DNA of 64,000 bases. Source: Enterobacter cancerogenus. GTDB taxonomy: Bacteria; Pseudomonadota; Gammaproteobacteria; Enterobacterales; Enterobacteriaceae. The stretch covers positions 248,001 to 312,000 of the forward strand of contig JRUP01000014.1 in NCBI GenBank assembly GCA_000773965.1, in the 5' to 3' direction. How positions within the stretch are numbered: position 1 is the first letter of the stretch; each line of letters starts with the position of its first letter. The notes below the pieces were generated by a model. That model had not been told where the DNA came from, searched no databases, and worked only from the letters and a program-made list of their open reading frames with translations. Of the stretch, positions 45,875 to 55,773 are shown piece after piece. The translations under genes and the position numbers were made by a program.

Positions 45875-46927
45875 TTACGCAATTGTGACGTCTTTCGCCA
45901 GATAAACATCCTGCACCGCATTAATCAGCTGTACGCCCTCTTTCAGCGACTTCTTGAACGCCTTACGGCCAAGTATCAGCCCCATCCCGCCCGCACGTTT
46001 GTTGATCACCGCAGTACGCACCGATTCGGCAATGTCAGTGTCTCCGGCTGATGCGCCACCGGAGTTGATCAATCCCGCACGGCCCATGTAGCAGTTCGCC
46101 AGCTGGTAACGCACCAGATCGATCGGGTTCTCCGTGGTCAGCTTGCTGTAGACGCGCTCATCGGTATGGCCGAATTTCACCGCCTTGTAGCCGCCGTTGT
46201 TCTCGGCCATTTTCTGCTTGACGATATCTGCGCCAATGGTCGCCGCCAGATGGTTGGCCTGGCCGGTCAAATCGGCGCTGGCATGGTAATCCACGCCGTC
46301 TTTCTTGAAGCCATCATTGCGCAGATAGGCCCACAGCACGGTCACCATACCCAGCTCATGCGCACGCTCGAAAGCAGCCGAGATCTCTTCAATCTGACGA
46401 CGTGACTGCTCAGAACCAAAATAGATGGTCGCGCCCACCGCAATCGCCCCCAGGTTGAATGCCTGCTCGACGCTGGCATACAGCGTTTGATCGTATTGGG
46501 TGGGATAGCTCAGGGTTTCGTTGTGGTTCAGTTTCACCATAAACGGAATGCGGTGTGCATAGCGGCGTGATACCGAGGCCAGCACACCATAGGTAGAGGC
46601 GACACAGTTACAGCCGGCGTCAATCGCCAGCTCAACAATGTTCTTCGGATCGAAATAAGCCGGGTTGGCGGCAAAAGAGGCGCCCGCTGAGTGCTCAACG
46701 CCCTGATCGACCGGCAAAATCGACAGATAACCGGTGCCCGCCAGGCGGCCGGTGTTGTACAGGGTTTGCATATTGCGTAATACGGCAGGAGAACGATTGT
46801 TGTCGATCATCACACGATCGACGAAATCCGCGCCCGGTAAATAAAGGCTGTCCGCTGGAATGGTCATGCAGCGATGTTGAAGAAGTGAATCCGCTTCTTT
46901 GCCCAATAACTGTACGATGTCCGTCAT
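45875..46927 (-). CDS. fbaB: Class I fructose-bisphosphate aldolase (DhnA type)
   Basis: A 350-residue glycolytic/gluconeogenic enzyme that splits fructose 1,6-bisphosphate. Length equals E. coli FbaB (350). The DhnA/DeoC-type barrel segments [37 protein letters not shown] and the phosphate-binding [14 protein letters not shown] are present. In E. coli it is favoured on gluconeogenic carbon sources. The start at 46927 has an AGGAG ribosome site; an in-frame upstream extension of 34 residues is not conserved. It is followed by palindromic repeats and preceded by thiD on the same strand. Confidence 0.95.
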   Translation of the reverse strand: MTDIVQLLGKEADSLLQHRCMTIPADSLYLPGADFVDRVMIDNNRSPAVLRNMQTLYNTGRLAGTGYLSILPVDQGVEHSAGASFAANPAYFDPKNIVELAIDAGCNCVASTYGVLASVSRRYAHRIPFMVKLNHNETLSYPTQYDQTLYASVEQAFNLGAIAVGATIYFGSEQSRRQIEEISAAFERAHELGMVTVLWAYLRNDGFKKDGVDYHASADLTGQANHLAATIGADIVKQKMAENNGGYKAVKFGHTDERVYSKLTTENPIDLVRYQLANCYMGRAGLINSGGASAGDTDIAESVRTAVINKRAGGMGLILGRKAFKKSLKEGVQLINAVQDVYLAKDVTIA

Positions 46928-47134
46928 GTTGGCTCCTGAAATAAATGGCTGGAATGGAACCGGCAATGGCCGATTCGCCCCCAACAGCCTGGACCGAAAA
47001 GCGCCAGGCTGGCAAATTGCTGACTCCATTTTTCAGACGGATACGCAGTAAAAAAATTCTGCCACCTTGCGATGGGCGGCCTTCAGATTGAATCCTGCAA
47101 CGCAGAGGCACGCCTTAATCGCCGTTCTGCTGCC

Positions 47135-47935
47135 TTACCACCACTGATGGAAATGGTGCACCGGCCCAATGCCCTTGCCGACTTCCAGCGAGTCGGCGTG
47201 CAGCAAGGCCTGCTGCAACCAGGCTTTGGCTTCGGTCACCGTATCCGCCCAGTTATCGTGACGTGGACGCAGTGCCGCTAAAGCGGCGGACAGCGAACAG
47301 CCGGTGCCGTGGGTATGGCGCGTATTGACGCGCGGTGCGGTAAAACGCTGACGGCCCGCGCGGGTGATTAGCCAGTCCGGGCTCTCAGCATCGCTAAGAT
47401 GACCGCCCTTCATCAATACGGCTTCACAACCGAGATCCAGTAGCGCATCGCCCTGCATCAGCATGGTTTTCTCATCCTGCGCCATGTCACGGCCCAGTAA
47501 CGCAGCCGCTTCCGGCAAATTGGGCGTGATCAACGACACCTGCGGCAGCAGCAGTTCACGCACGCTGGCCACTGCATCGGGCGACAGCAGCGGATCGCCA
47601 CTCTTGGCAATCATCACCGTATCCAGCACCACAAACGGCAGGCTGGCGCGTTTCAGCCGCTCGGCCACCACTTCAACAATCGCGGTTTCCGACAGCATGC
47701 CGATTTTGGCGGCATCGATACGCACATCGTCCAGCACCGAATCCAACTGCACGCCCACGAAATCGGGTTCAATGCGATACACCGACTGCACGCCGCAGGT
47801 GTTCTGCGCCACCAGCGCGGTAATCACACTGGTGCCATACGCACCCAGCGCGGAGAAAGCTTTGAGATCGGCCTGAATGCCCGCGCCGCCGCTCGGGTCA
47901 GTGCCTGCAATGGTCAACGCGTTGATGCGTTTCAT
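47135..47935 (-). CDS. thiD: Hydroxymethylpyrimidine/phosphomethylpyrimidine kinase
   Basis: A 266-residue ribokinase-fold enzyme that phosphorylates HMP and HMP-phosphate to HMP-pyrophosphate for thiamine synthesis. Motifs are [13 protein letters not shown] at the N-terminus, [11 protein letters not shown] in the middle and the C-terminal anion hole [15 protein letters not shown]. It overlaps the end of thiM by four bases (ATGA), so the pair is co-translated from the TPP-riboswitch transcript. Length equals E. coli ThiD (266). Confidence 0.96.
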   Translation of the reverse strand: MKRINALTIAGTDPSGGAGIQADLKAFSALGAYGTSVITALVAQNTCGVQSVYRIEPDFVGVQLDSVLDDVRIDAAKIGMLSETAIVEVVAERLKRASLPFVVLDTVMIAKSGDPLLSPDAVASVRELLLPQVSLITPNLPEAAALLGRDMAQDEKTMLMQGDALLDLGCEAVLMKGGHLSDAESPDWLITRAGRQRFTAPRVNTRHTHGTGCSLSAALAALRPRHDNWADTVTEAKAWLQQALLHADSLEVGKGIGPVHHFHQWW

Positions 47936-48717
47936 ATGGCAACCTCCAGCGTCCAGAGGTTATCGAGGAAAGCCGCGACAAAGCTGCCTGGCCCCTGAAC
48001 AGCACGTGCCGCCTGCTCACCCGCCAGCGACATCACGCGACATGCCGCCGCCACATGCTGCAAGCGGTCGCCCGGTAAGCTGCTGAAGGCCGCGACCACG
48101 GCGGAAAGCGCGCAGCCGGTGCCGACCACGCGCGTCATTAGCGGGCTGCCGCCGGGAATGGCCAAGGTGCGTTTGCCATCAGTGACGTAATCGACTTCGC
48201 CGGTGACCGCCACCAGCGTGTGGTAATCCTGTGCCAACTGTTGTGCCGCGCTCAGTGCGGCATCGGCCTGATGCACGCTGTCCACGCCGCGTCCGCCCGC
48301 AGCCTGGTTAGCCAGCGCGAGTATTTCCGAGGCGTTGCCACGAATCGCGGCGGGATGCAGGCTCAGCAGCTGCTGGCAGAATTCGGTACGGAATGAGAGT
48401 GCGCCAACGGCGACAGGATCGAGCGTCCAGGGCGTACCGACTTTAGAAGCGGACTGCACCGCCGTCAGCATCGCATCGCGACGGTCACGGGTTAAAGTGC
48501 CGACGTTGATCAGCAGAGCATCGGCAAAACTCACGAACTGCGCGGCTTCTTCGGCATCGATCACCATCGCGGGAGAGGCTTGCAAAGCCAGCAGCACATT
48601 GGCGGTAAAGGTTTGCACCACGTCATTGGTCATGCAGTGCACCAGCGGTGCCTGCTGACGTAGCAGCTGCAGGGATTGCGCGAGTTGCGCGGAGGTAAGA
48701 AGGTCAGGCTGTGTCAT
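47932..48717 (-). CDS. thiM: Hydroxyethylthiazole kinase
   Basis: A 261-residue ribokinase-fold enzyme that phosphorylates the thiazole alcohol (THZ) in thiamine salvage. The C-terminal [21 protein letters not shown] contains the active-site Cys and anion-hole glycines. [16 protein letters not shown] near residue 27 is the conserved N-terminal segment. Length is near E. coli ThiM (262). The start codon lies about 46 bp after a TPP riboswitch, with GGGAG as ribosome site, so translation is probably switched off when TPP is abundant. Confidence 0.96.
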   Translation of the reverse strand: MTQPDLLTSAQLAQSLQLLRQQAPLVHCMTNDVVQTFTANVLLALQASPAMVIDAEEAAQFVSFADALLINVGTLTRDRRDAMLTAVQSASKVGTPWTLDPVAVGALSFRTEFCQQLLSLHPAAIRGNASEILALANQAAGGRGVDSVHQADAALSAAQQLAQDYHTLVAVTGEVDYVTDGKRTLAIPGGSPLMTRVVGTGCALSAVVAAFSSLPGDRLQHVAAACRVMSLAGEQAARAVQGPGSFVAAFLDNLWTLEVAI

Positions 48718-48763
48718 AAAACTCCCAACCGGCGATCAAGAAGGCGAATGCGGTCAGGCATCT

Positions 48764-48840
48764 GACTTCCCTACGCTGGCATTATCCAGATCAGGTCAGC
48801 GGGTGTATCTCAGCCCTGTTCAACAGGGGCACCCCGAGTC
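48764..48840 (-). promoter_or_regulatory. TPP riboswitch (THI element) upstream of thiM
   Basis: On the minus strand it reads GACTCGGGGTGCC..., then CTGAGATACACCCGC, CTGATCTGGATAATGCCAGC and GTAGGGAAGTC, the conserved aptamer parts of the E. coli thiM riboswitch. GACTC/GAAGTC closes helix P1. The expression platform between the aptamer and the thiM ATG (48718-48763) should mask the GGGAG ribosome site when TPP is bound. Confidence 0.97.
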
Positions 48841-49170
48841 ATGGCATGGTGAACATGCCGCACACAGGATAAGGCGAGCGTGAAGGATTGTAAATCGTGG
48901 TAGTTTGAAGGATGCTGAAAACGGCACTAAATCAAAATAGTTAAAATAATTCGACAGGCTAAATTTTAAAAAGATCCGTCTCGATCAATTATCATCATTA
49001 ATTAACTCTCTTCTGAATTTTCCAGATTTATTCTAATCACTGAAAAATCGACTAATCAACACGCGCCTTCGCATTCATTGATGCACATCAACGCCCTGCC
49101 AGGCGTAGCAAGGCCTAATCCCCCTCCGGACTTGAACAGAGTCACTGCCTATCCAATTCCGGAATCGATA
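48841..49170. other. AT-rich gene-free region between thiM riboswitch and the small CxxC gene
   Basis: A 330-bp stretch between divergent genes. It should hold the thiM promoter on its left side; TACAAT on the minus strand near 48890 is a possible -10, without a good -35. The right side (48930-49080) is very AT-rich, containing TTAATTAA-type runs, and likely drives the small gene at 49171. No RNA gene was recognised. Confidence 0.4.
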
Positions 49171-49374
49171 ATGATCTCAAAATTATTCAGCTTTATTCCG
49201 CACGCCCATAAATGGCACGACATTCGTATTTCGCGCAAAGGGGCTATTTGCCCTTCCGGTCGCCACTATTTTTCCACCCATGTTGAAGCTCGATGTAAAA
49301 GTTGCAGCGAACGTTTGCATAAAGTTTATTACCGCGACGTGAGCGATGCGGAAGCACGCCGTTGGTTGGGATGA
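49171..49374 (+). CDS. Small hypothetical protein with CxxC motif
   Basis: A 67-residue basic protein of unknown function. It has His-rich and Arg/Lys-rich parts (FIPHAHKWHDIRISRKG) and CKSC at about residue 47 plus another Cys near residue 27, which could bind zinc or form a small zinc-ribbon-like fold. The ATG at 49171 is preferred over starts at 49078/49081 because the extra N-terminal residues are Pro-rich and unlike a protein start, but its ribosome site (GGAA, 8 bp) is weak. The strong hairpin after it is oriented for ahpF. It is isolated, with AT-rich DNA upstream. Confidence 0.6.
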   Translation: MISKLFSFIPHAHKWHDIRISRKGAICPSGRHYFSTHVEARCKSCSERLHKVYYRDVSDAEARRWLG

Positions 49375-49383
49375 AAAACAGGC

Positions 49384-49416
49384 AAAAAAAAGCCCCGTAA
49401 CATCCGTTACGGGGCT
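49384..49416 (-). terminator. Rho-independent terminator of ahpF
   Basis: AGCCCCGTAAC (49391-49401) and GTTACGGGGCT (49406-49416) form an 11-bp stem with an ATCC loop. On the minus strand eight T follow. It lies 25 bp after the ahpF stop. On the + strand only CTGCTG follows, so it is a poor terminator for the small gene. Confidence 0.92.
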
Positions 49417-49440
49417 GCTGCGTGGCTATCGCAATTAAAC

Positions 49441-51009
49441 TTATTCAGCCGGTTGGGTGCGGATCAGGTAATCGAACGCGCTGAGTGAGGCTTTCGCGCC
49501 TTCACCGCTGGCGATGATGATCTGCTTGTATGGCACCGTGGTGCAGTCACCCGCTGCGAACACGCCTTTCAGGCTGGTTTCGCATTTGGCATCGATGATG
49601 ATCTCGCCCATCTTGTTACGTTCTACCGCGCCTTCGAGGAAGGTGGTGTTCGGCAACAGACCAATCTGCACGAAGATGCCGCTCAGCGCGATTTCATGGC
49701 TGGTCTGGTTGTTACGGTCGATATAGCTCAAGCCGGTGACTTTGCTGCCGTCGCCTTTCACTTCGGTGGTCTGCGCATTCAGAATCACGTCAACGTTTTT
49801 CAGGCTGCGTAGTTTGTCCTGCAGCACTTTGTCGGCGCGCATTTCGCTGGCGAATTCCAGCAGCGTCACGTGCTCAACCAGACCCGCGAGGTCGATAGCC
49901 GCTTCAACGCCGGAGTTACCGCCGCCGATTACTGCAGTGCGCTTACCTTTGAACAGCGGGCCATCGCAGTGTGGGCAGTAAGTCACGCCTTTGGTGCGAT
50001 ACTGCTCTTCACCCGGCACGCCCATGTTGCGCCAGCGTGCGCCAGTGGCAATGATGATGCTGCGTGATTTCAGGACTGCGCCAGACGCGGTTTCAATCGC
50101 GTGCAGACCGCCCTCTTTCGCGGCAGGAATCAGCTTAATGGCGCTCTGAGTGTCGATGACGTCAACATCGTAGTCATCAACGTGAGCACGCAGTGAACCG
50201 GCCAACTTCGCGCCTTCGGTTTTCTGTACGGAGATGTAGTTTTCGATGTCCACGGTGTCGAGCACCTGGCCACCAAAACGCTCGCCCATCAGGCCAGTGC
50301 GGATACCTTTACGTGCCGAGTAAATCGCTGCCGCTGCGCCCGCTGGGCCGCTGCCGACGATCAGCACTTCATAGGCGTCACGCTTGTTCAGCTCTTCTGC
50401 TGCACGTTTCTCAGCGTTGGTGTCCACTTTGCCGACGATCTCCGCCAGGCTCAGACGGCCCTGACCGAACTCTTTGCCGTTCAGGAATACCGCTGGAACG
50501 CCCATCACGTTACGTTCGGTGATTTCGTTCTGGAACATGCCACCGTCAATCGCGGTGTGGCTGATGCGTGGGTTCAGCACCGCCATCAGGTTCAGCGCCT
50601 GTACCACGTCAGGACAGTTGTGGCATGACAGCGAGTAATAGGTTTCGAAATGCAGGTCGGTGTCCAGAGCAATCACTTGCTCCAGCAGGCTCTGCGACTC
50701 TTTCGAAGGGTGTCCACCGGTCTGCAGCAGGGCCAGCACCAGTGAAGTAAATTCGTGACCCATTGGCGAACCGGCAAAGCGAGGGCCGCTCTGGCTGCCT
50801 GGGTTAGTGATCAGGAAAGAGGGTTTACGAACCGGACGATCATTCTCTTCACGGAAGCTGACTTTTTCTGACAAGCTCGCGATATCGGCTAACAGAGAAC
50901 GGATCTCCGCAGATTTAGCGCCATCATCCAGTGTGGCAATCAACTCAACCGGTTTCGTTAATTTCTCAAGGTAAGCCTTGAGCTGTGTTTTTAAATTGGT
51001 ATCGAGCAT
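49441..51009 (-). CDS. ahpF: Alkyl hydroperoxide reductase flavoprotein subunit F
   Basis: A 522-residue FAD- and NADH-dependent disulfide reductase that recycles AhpC. The N-terminal domain has the redox pair SCHNCPDV (about residue 129), the FAD-binding [17 protein letters not shown] (about 217) and the thioredoxin-reductase-like centre [10 protein letters not shown] (about 345), and ends in [15 protein letters not shown]. Length is near E. coli AhpF (521). It follows ahpC by 70 bp with a strong hairpin in the gap. Confidence 0.97.
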   Translation of the reverse strand: MLDTNLKTQLKAYLEKLTKPVELIATLDDGAKSAEIRSLLADIASLSEKVSFREENDRPVRKPSFLITNPGSQSGPRFAGSPMGHEFTSLVLALLQTGGHPSKESQSLLEQVIALDTDLHFETYYSLSCHNCPDVVQALNLMAVLNPRISHTAIDGGMFQNEITERNVMGVPAVFLNGKEFGQGRLSLAEIVGKVDTNAEKRAAEELNKRDAYEVLIVGSGPAGAAAAIYSARKGIRTGLMGERFGGQVLDTVDIENYISVQKTEGAKLAGSLRAHVDDYDVDVIDTQSAIKLIPAAKEGGLHAIETASGAVLKSRSIIIATGARWRNMGVPGEEQYRTKGVTYCPHCDGPLFKGKRTAVIGGGNSGVEAAIDLAGLVEHVTLLEFASEMRADKVLQDKLRSLKNVDVILNAQTTEVKGDGSKVTGLSYIDRNNQTSHEIALSGIFVQIGLLPNTTFLEGAVERNKMGEIIIDAKCETSLKGVFAAGDCTTVPYKQIIIASGEGAKASLSAFDYLIRTQPAE

Positions 51010-51028
51010 AGTGAGTTCCTGTCAAGAA

Positions 51029-51052
51029 AATCGGGTGCCGTAGCACCCGATT
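51029..51052 (-). other. Strong hairpin between ahpC and ahpF
   Basis: AATCGGGTGC and GCACCCGATT form a perfect 10-bp stem with a 4-nt loop in the 70-bp ahpC-ahpF gap. On the minus strand it is followed by TTCTTG, a weak T tract. It probably lowers ahpF relative to ahpC by partial termination, or protects the 3' end of processed ahpC mRNA. Confidence 0.7.
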
Positions 51053-51079
51053 GAGAAAGATCGAATGGCTGGGTGTGAC

Positions 51080-51643
51080 TTAGATTTTGCCAACCAGGTC
51101 CAGAGATGGAGCCAGTGTTGCTTCGCCTTCTTTCCATTTAGCTGGGCAAACTTCACCTGGGTGAGAAGCCACATACTGAGCCGCTTTGATTTTGCGGATC
51201 AGGTCAGATGCGTCACGGCCAATGCCTTCAGCGGTGATTTCGATAGCCTGGATGATGCCCTGTGGGTCAACAATGAAGGTACCGCGATCCGCCAGACCTT
51301 CGTCTTCGCGCATGATTTCGAAGTTACGGGTCAGTGCGCCAGTTGGGTCGCCGATCATCGCGTATTTGATTTTTGCGATGGTTTCGGAAGAACCGTGCCA
51401 GGCTTTGTGGGTAAAGTGCGTGTCGGTAGAAACAGAGTAGATGTCTACGCCCAGTTTCTGCAGTTCTTCGTGATGGTCTGCCACGTCACCCAGCTCAGTT
51501 GGGCAAACGAAGGTGAAGTCAGCCGGGTAGAAGAAGAATACACTCCATTTACCTTCAACGTCTTTCTCGGTTACGTCGATGAATTCGCCGTTTTTGAACG
51601 CTGCATTTTTGAATGGTTTGATTTTGGTATTAATGATGGACAT
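51080..51643 (-). CDS. ahpC: Alkyl hydroperoxide reductase peroxiredoxin subunit C
   Basis: A 187-residue 2-Cys peroxiredoxin that reduces hydrogen peroxide, organic peroxides and peroxynitrite. The peroxidatic Cys47 lies in FVCPTELGD and the resolving Cys166 in GEVCPAKW, the same numbers as in E. coli AhpC. It is the first gene of ahpCF. An OxyR-like site lies 57 bp upstream of the start codon, and a GGAGGT-type ribosome site (GGAGGTCACC) precedes the ATG. Confidence 0.98.
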   Translation of the reverse strand: MSIINTKIKPFKNAAFKNGEFIDVTEKDVEGKWSVFFFYPADFTFVCPTELGDVADHHEELQKLGVDIYSVSTDTHFTHKAWHGSSETIAKIKYAMIGDPTGALTRNFEIMREDEGLADRGTFIVDPQGIIQAIEITAEGIGRDASDLIRKIKAAQYVASHPGEVCPAKWKEGEATLAPSLDLVGKI

Positions 51644-51699
51644 GGTGACCTCCGTTAAAAGATGTGATGCAAGTTACAGTTTTTTCGGGCCAACTTCTA

Positions 51700-51736
51700 A
51701 TATGCAGTCGTTATCAATCAGATAATCAAAAGCTAT
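51700..51736 (-). promoter_or_regulatory. OxyR-like binding site upstream of ahpC
   Basis: On the minus strand four tetranucleotides ATAG, TTAT, ATAA and ATAT are each spaced by exactly 7 bp, the arrangement of the OxyR motif (ATAG-N7-CTAT-N7-ATAG-N7-CTAT). They match 4, 3, 3 and 3 of 4 bases. OxyR control of ahpCF is well known in enterobacteria; this site lies where it would overlap or abut the -35 region. Confidence 0.65.
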
Positions 51737-51745
51737 CAAAGTGCT

Positions 51746-51820
51746 GATGCCAGATTCCATGCGGCTTGCCGCGGCATTCTACACAGAAAGCCTGATGATT
51801 TGACAGGCTTTATCTTTTTT
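51746..51820 (+). ncRNA. Candidate small RNA or orphan transcript end divergent from ahpC
   Basis: AAAGCCTG (51787-51794) and CAGGCTTT (51804-51811) form an 8-bp stem followed by ATCTTTTTT on the + strand, a good intrinsic terminator. No + strand gene lies upstream. Between the OxyR-like site and this terminator is another foldable segment: ATGCC (51747) / GGCAT (to 51777) enclosing GCGGC-TT-GCCGC. A short RNA of about 60-75 nt started next to the OxyR site would end here. In E. coli dsbG lies divergent to ahpC, so this could instead be a leftover of a lost gene. No promoter was confirmed. Confidence 0.4.
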
Positions 51821-51839
51821 CGTCGGCTAGTGTTACCTG

Positions 51840-51946
51840 GGGTCGCCATTTGTGACGACCGCCACGAATGGCAAAAGTACGCATTAATACGCACCCTACG
51901 AAAAACCTGCTTTGTTGTAGGGTTGCCATTTAAAGCGACCGCCACG
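51840..51946. repeat. Pair of 27-bp direct repeats with internal palindromes upstream of the GNAT gene
   Basis: GGGTCGCCATTTGTGACGAC... (51840-51866) and GGGTTGCCATTTAAAGCGAC... (51920-51946) share 22 of 27 positions, ending in CCGCCACG. Each contains an inverted repeat around CCATTT (GGTCG/CGACC and GGTTGC/GCGACC). They look like dispersed palindromic units; function is unknown. Confidence 0.55.
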
Positions 51947-51978
51947 CTACCTACTCTTGTTTATGATGGAGCCCGTGC

Positions 51979-52431
51979 TTGGACATTCGATTATTTGAGG
52001 AAGCCGACCGCCCTTTTCTGCGTACACTGTTTCTGGCAGCACGTCGTCACAACTGGACCTGGCTGGCTGGCGATGATTGGGCACTGGAAGATCTGGATGG
52101 CGTGATTTTGGGGGAGACGGTGTTAGTCGCGTTGGTCGATGGGCACCGAGCCGGGTTCGCCGGCATCCTTCCTAACGACAACTTCCTGCACAGCCTGTAT
52201 GTCGATCCCGACTTTCAGGGCCGTGGCGTTGGCAGCGCCTTGCTGGAAGCCGTACAACAGCGTTTTACTTCAACCGGCGTGCTGAAATGTCTAATGCTGA
52301 ATGAGTTAGCGCAGGCGTTTTACCTGAAACATGGCTGGCAGCGTGAAGCCACCGGTGAGAGCGAGCAAGGAAAATATGTGCTGATGCATTTTCCGCTGAC
52401 GGCGCGCGCCAGCGGAAAAGTGAAGCGTTAA
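51979..52431 (+). CDS. GNAT-family N-acetyltransferase
   Basis: A 150-residue cytoplasmic acyltransferase. The acetyl-CoA binding motif A is LYVDPDFQGRGVGSALLEAV (about residues 71-90: V-x-P-x-x-Q-x-x-G-x-G), and the C-terminal LAQAFYLKHGWQREA is typical of motif B. The likely start is TTG at 51979, with GGAG 8 bp upstream; no in-frame ATG or GTG gives a complete N-terminus. Substrate unknown. Its stop overlaps the convergent stop of mrp by four bases. Confidence 0.85.
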   Translation: MDIRLFEEADRPFLRTLFLAARRHNWTWLAGDDWALEDLDGVILGETVLVALVDGHRAGFAGILPNDNFLHSLYVDPDFQGRGVGSALLEAVQQRFTSTGVLKCLMLNELAQAFYLKHGWQREATGESEQGKYVLMHFPLTARASGKVKR

Positions 52432-53540
52432 ACCGCGCGGAAGGCAATGTCGGCCGGAATCACGTCACCCTGCCAGTAGAGCTGTGCCGCCACGCGTCCG
52501 GCTAACTGACGGTACAGTGCGGTGAATTCGCTGTCCGGACGGCGGATCACCGTCGGTTCACCATCATCCAGATCCTCACGCAGATTGATATGCAGCGGCA
52601 GTTGCGCCAGTAGCTGCGTGTGGTAATCCGCCGCCAGTTTCTGCGCGCCGCCGGTGCCAAAAATCGGCTCATGATGACCACATTCACTGCAAATATGAAT
52701 GCTCATGTTCTCCACCACGCCCAACACCGGCACGCTGACCTTCTCAAACATCACAATGCCTTTGCGCGCATCAATCAGGGCGATGTCCTGTGGCGTGGTG
52801 ACCACCAGCGCGCCCGTCACCGGTACGTTTTGCGCCAGCGTCAGCTGGATATCACCGGTGCCCGGTGGCATATCCAGGATCAGATAATCAAGATCCGGCC
52901 ACATCGTCTCGTTCAGCAGTTGCATCAGCGCTTTGCTGGCCATCGGGCCGCGCCACACCATGGCATTTTCATCGGTGACCAGGTAGCCAATCGAGTTGGT
53001 CGCCAGTCCGTGCGCCATGATCGGCGCCATGTGCGTGCCATCCGGCGAGGTTGGCCGCTGGCTCTCAGTGCCGAGCATATTGGGAATCGACGGGCCGTAA
53101 ATATCGGCATCGAGAATACCGACCTTCGCACCTTCGGCAATCAGCGCCAGCGCCATGTTCACCGCGGTGCTGGATTTGCCCACGCCGCCTTTACCGGAAC
53201 TCACCGCAATGATGTTCTTCACACCTGTTGCGCCAGGATGATTTTTCACGCGCTTCAGCGTGGCAATGTCGTGGCGCAAACGCCAGTCGATAGCGCTCGC
53301 ATGGGTGAGACGCAGCAGTTCGGCGCTGACTTGTGCCTTCAGCTCTTCGAAGGCCGAGGCCCAGGCAAACGGCATCACCAGTTCGATGTGCAGCTTGCCG
53401 TCCAGCAGTGCCACATGGCGCAGGGCTTTCAAGGTCGTCAGATTGTGATGCAGCGTCGGATGTTCAAAGTCACTCAGCACGCCGATAACCACCGCGCGCA
53501 ATGCTTCGGGTGAATGATGTTCCCGGGATTGTGAAGTCAT
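52428..53540 (-). CDS. mrp: Iron-sulfur cluster carrier ATPase Mrp/ApbC
   Basis: A 370-residue P-loop ATPase that holds and transfers iron-sulfur clusters. The deviant Walker A is [13 protein letters not shown] (about residue 110), [11 protein letters not shown] follows, and the cluster-binding CSECG lies near residue 283 in [14 protein letters not shown]. The start at 53540 follows an AAGGAG ribosome site 5 bp upstream; E. coli Mrp has 369 residues. It is divergent from metG, as in E. coli. Confidence 0.95.
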   Translation of the reverse strand: MTSQSREHHSPEALRAVVIGVLSDFEHPTLHHNLTTLKALRHVALLDGKLHIELVMPFAWASAFEELKAQVSAELLRLTHASAIDWRLRHDIATLKRVKNHPGATGVKNIIAVSSGKGGVGKSSTAVNMALALIAEGAKVGILDADIYGPSIPNMLGTESQRPTSPDGTHMAPIMAHGLATNSIGYLVTDENAMVWRGPMASKALMQLLNETMWPDLDYLILDMPPGTGDIQLTLAQNVPVTGALVVTTPQDIALIDARKGIVMFEKVSVPVLGVVENMSIHICSECGHHEPIFGTGGAQKLAADYHTQLLAQLPLHINLREDLDDGEPTVIRRPDSEFTALYRQLAGRVAAQLYWQGDVIPADIAFRAV

Positions 53541-53682
53541 CCCAACTCCTTGTGTTTTCATCACGCCAGATATCGGCGATGTGCTTTCAATAATATCAGA
53601 TGCCGTCCAGTTGTGTTTACGCCAGAGGGTGCTTCGGGTAACATCTAAGCCCGATTTTTATTCACGGAACGCTACGCAAACT

Positions 53683-55716
53683 ATGACTCAAGTCGCTAAA
53701 AAAATTCTGGTAACGTGCGCACTGCCGTACGCAAACGGTTCAATCCATCTCGGTCACATGCTTGAGCACATTCAGGCTGACATTTGGGTCCGTTACCAGC
53801 GAATGCGTGGCAACCAGGTTTACTTCATCTGCGCAGACGATGCCCACGGCACGCCGATCATGCTGAAAGCCCAGCAGCTCGGTATCCCACCTGAGCAGAT
53901 GATCGCCGAGATGAAGCAGGAGCACGAAACTGACTTCGCTGGCTTCGACATCAGCTACGACAACTATCACTCCACGCACGGCGATGAAAACCGTCAGCTG
54001 TCAGAGTTGATCTACGGTCGTCTGAAAGAGAACGGTTTTATTAAGAACCGAACCATTTCACAGCTGTACGATCCGGAAAAAGGCATGTTCCTGCCCGATC
54101 GTTTTGTCAAAGGCACCTGCCCGAAATGTAAGTCACCGGATCAGTACGGCGATAACTGCGAAGTGTGCAGCGCGACCTACAGCCCAACCGAACTGATCGA
54201 TCCGAAATCCGTGGTATCCGGCGCGACGCCGGTACTGCGTGATTCCGAGCACTTCTTCTTCGACCTGCCTTCATTCAGCGCGATGTTGCAGACCTGGACC
54301 CGTTCAGGTGCGTTGCAGGAGCAGGTGGCGAACAAAATGCAGGAGTGGTTCGAATCGGGCTTACAGCAGTGGGATATCTCCCGCGATGCGCCATATTTCG
54401 GCTTCGAAATTCCTGGTGCGCCGGGCAAATACTTCTACGTGTGGCTGGATGCGCCAATCGGTTACATGGGTTCCTTCAAGAACCTGTGCGACAAGCGCGG
54501 CAACATCGATTTCGACGAGTTCTGGAAAAAAGATTCTTCTACTGAGCTGTATCACTTCATCGGTAAAGACATCGTTTACTTCCACAGCCTGTTCTGGCCA
54601 GCAATGCTGGAAGGCAGCAACTTCCGCAAGCCGACCAACCTGTTCGTGCACGGTTACGTGACGGTGAACGGCGCGAAGATGTCCAAATCACGCGGCACCT
54701 TCATCAAAGCCAGCACCTGGCTGCAACATCTGGATGCGGACAGCCTGCGTTACTACTACGCGGCGAAACTCTCATCACGTATCGACGACATCGACCTGAA
54801 TCTGGAAGATTTCGTGCAGCGTGTGAATGCCGATATCGTCAACAAGGTGGTTAACCTCGCGTCCCGTAATGCTGGATTCATCACTAAGCGTTTTGGCGGC
54901 AAACTGGCGAGCGAACTGGCCGATCCGGCGCTGTATCAGACCTTTGTCGATGCCTCAGAGAAGATTGGCGAAGCCTGGGCGAGCCGCGAGTACAACCGCG
55001 CGATCCGCGAAATCATGGCGCTGGCGGATATCGCTAACCGCTATGTGGATGAGCAGGCACCGTGGGTGGTGGCGAAACAGGAAGGCCGTGATGCTGACCT
55101 GCAAGCGATCTGCTCAATGGGTATCAACCTGTTCCGCATTCTGATGACCTGGCTGAAGCCGGTGCTGCCTTCACTGAGTGCGCGTACAGAAGCTTTCCTT
55201 AACACGGAATTGAGCTGGGATGCGATTGCACAGCCGCTGCTGGATCACGATGTGGCGCCGTTCAAAGCCTTGTATGGCCGTATTGAAATGGCCAAAGTTG
55301 AAGGCCTGATTGAAGCGTCTAAAGAAGATGCAGCTGCGGCGAACAAGCCAGCAGTAACCGGCCCTCTGGCGGATGCGCCGATTGGCGAGGCCATCACTAT
55401 CGACGATTTCGCTAAAGTTGATATGCGTGTAGCACTGATCGAGAAAGCCGAGCTGGTTGAAGGTTCTGACAAGCTGCTGCGTCTGGAACTGGATCTTGGC
55501 GGTGAGAAGCGTCAGATCTTCTCAGGCATTCGCGCAGCCTATCCGGATCCGTCAGTGCTGGTCGGCAAGATGACCATCATTGTCGCTAACCTGGCACCGC
55601 GTAAGATGCGTTTCGGCATCTCAGAAGGCATGGTGCTGTCAGCCGGTTCCGGCGGTTCAGATCTGTTTGTGTTGTCCGTTGATAGCGGTGCACAGCCTGG
55701 AATGCAGGTGAAGTAA
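53683..55716 (+). CDS. metG: Methionyl-tRNA synthetase
   Basis: A 677-residue class I synthetase, same length as E. coli MetG. It has the HIGH-type motif [12 protein letters not shown] near residue 18, a zinc knuckle with CPKC and CEVC (about residues 146-162), the KMSKS motif (about 333) and a C-terminal tRNA-binding/dimerisation OB domain (from about 575, [13 protein letters not shown]). The [19 protein letters not shown] start at 53683 is the family start; an in-frame extension of 34 residues upstream is not. A terminator begins 7 bp after the stop. Confidence 0.98.
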   Translation: MTQVAKKILVTCALPYANGSIHLGHMLEHIQADIWVRYQRMRGNQVYFICADDAHGTPIMLKAQQLGIPPEQMIAEMKQEHETDFAGFDISYDNYHSTHGDENRQLSELIYGRLKENGFIKNRTISQLYDPEKGMFLPDRFVKGTCPKCKSPDQYGDNCEVCSATYSPTELIDPKSVVSGATPVLRDSEHFFFDLPSFSAMLQTWTRSGALQEQVANKMQEWFESGLQQWDISRDAPYFGFEIPGAPGKYFYVWLDAPIGYMGSFKNLCDKRGNIDFDEFWKKDSSTELYHFIGKDIVYFHSLFWPAMLEGSNFRKPTNLFVHGYVTVNGAKMSKSRGTFIKASTWLQHLDADSLRYYYAAKLSSRIDDIDLNLEDFVQRVNADIVNKVVNLASRNAGFITKRFGGKLASELADPALYQTFVDASEKIGEAWASREYNRAIREIMALADIANRYVDEQAPWVVAKQEGRDADLQAICSMGINLFRILMTWLKPVLPSLSARTEAFLNTELSWDAIAQPLLDHDVAPFKALYGRIEMAKVEGLIEASKEDAAAANKPAVTGPLADAPIGEAITIDDFAKVDMRVALIEKAELVEGSDKLLRLELDLGGEKRQIFSGIRAAYPDPSVLVGKMTIIVANLAPRKMRFGISEGMVLSAGSGGSDLFVLSVDSGAQPGMQVK

Positions 55717-55722
55717 TTGAAC

Positions 55723-55747
55723 AAGCCGCCTTCAGGGCGGCTTTTTT
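55723..55747 (+). terminator. Rho-independent terminator of metG
   Basis: AAGCCGCC and GGCGGCTT form an 8-bp stem with a TTCAG loop, followed by TTTTTT. It starts 7 bp after the metG stop and ends 26 bp before the yohJ start, which rules out a yohJ start at 55717. Confidence 0.93.
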
Positions 55748-55773
55748 ATCGACCCGCTGTTGTGGAGCCTGTC

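Noticed and set aside
49391..49416. Terminator for the small CxxC gene on the + strand
   Set aside because: On the + strand the stem is followed by CTGCTGCG without T residues; the T8 tract is on the minus strand and belongs to ahpF.
55717..55773. N-terminal extension of yohJ from a TTG directly after metG
   Set aside because: It would place the metG intrinsic terminator inside the coding sequence; a GTG with a GGAG ribosome site lies further downstream and gives the expected protein length.
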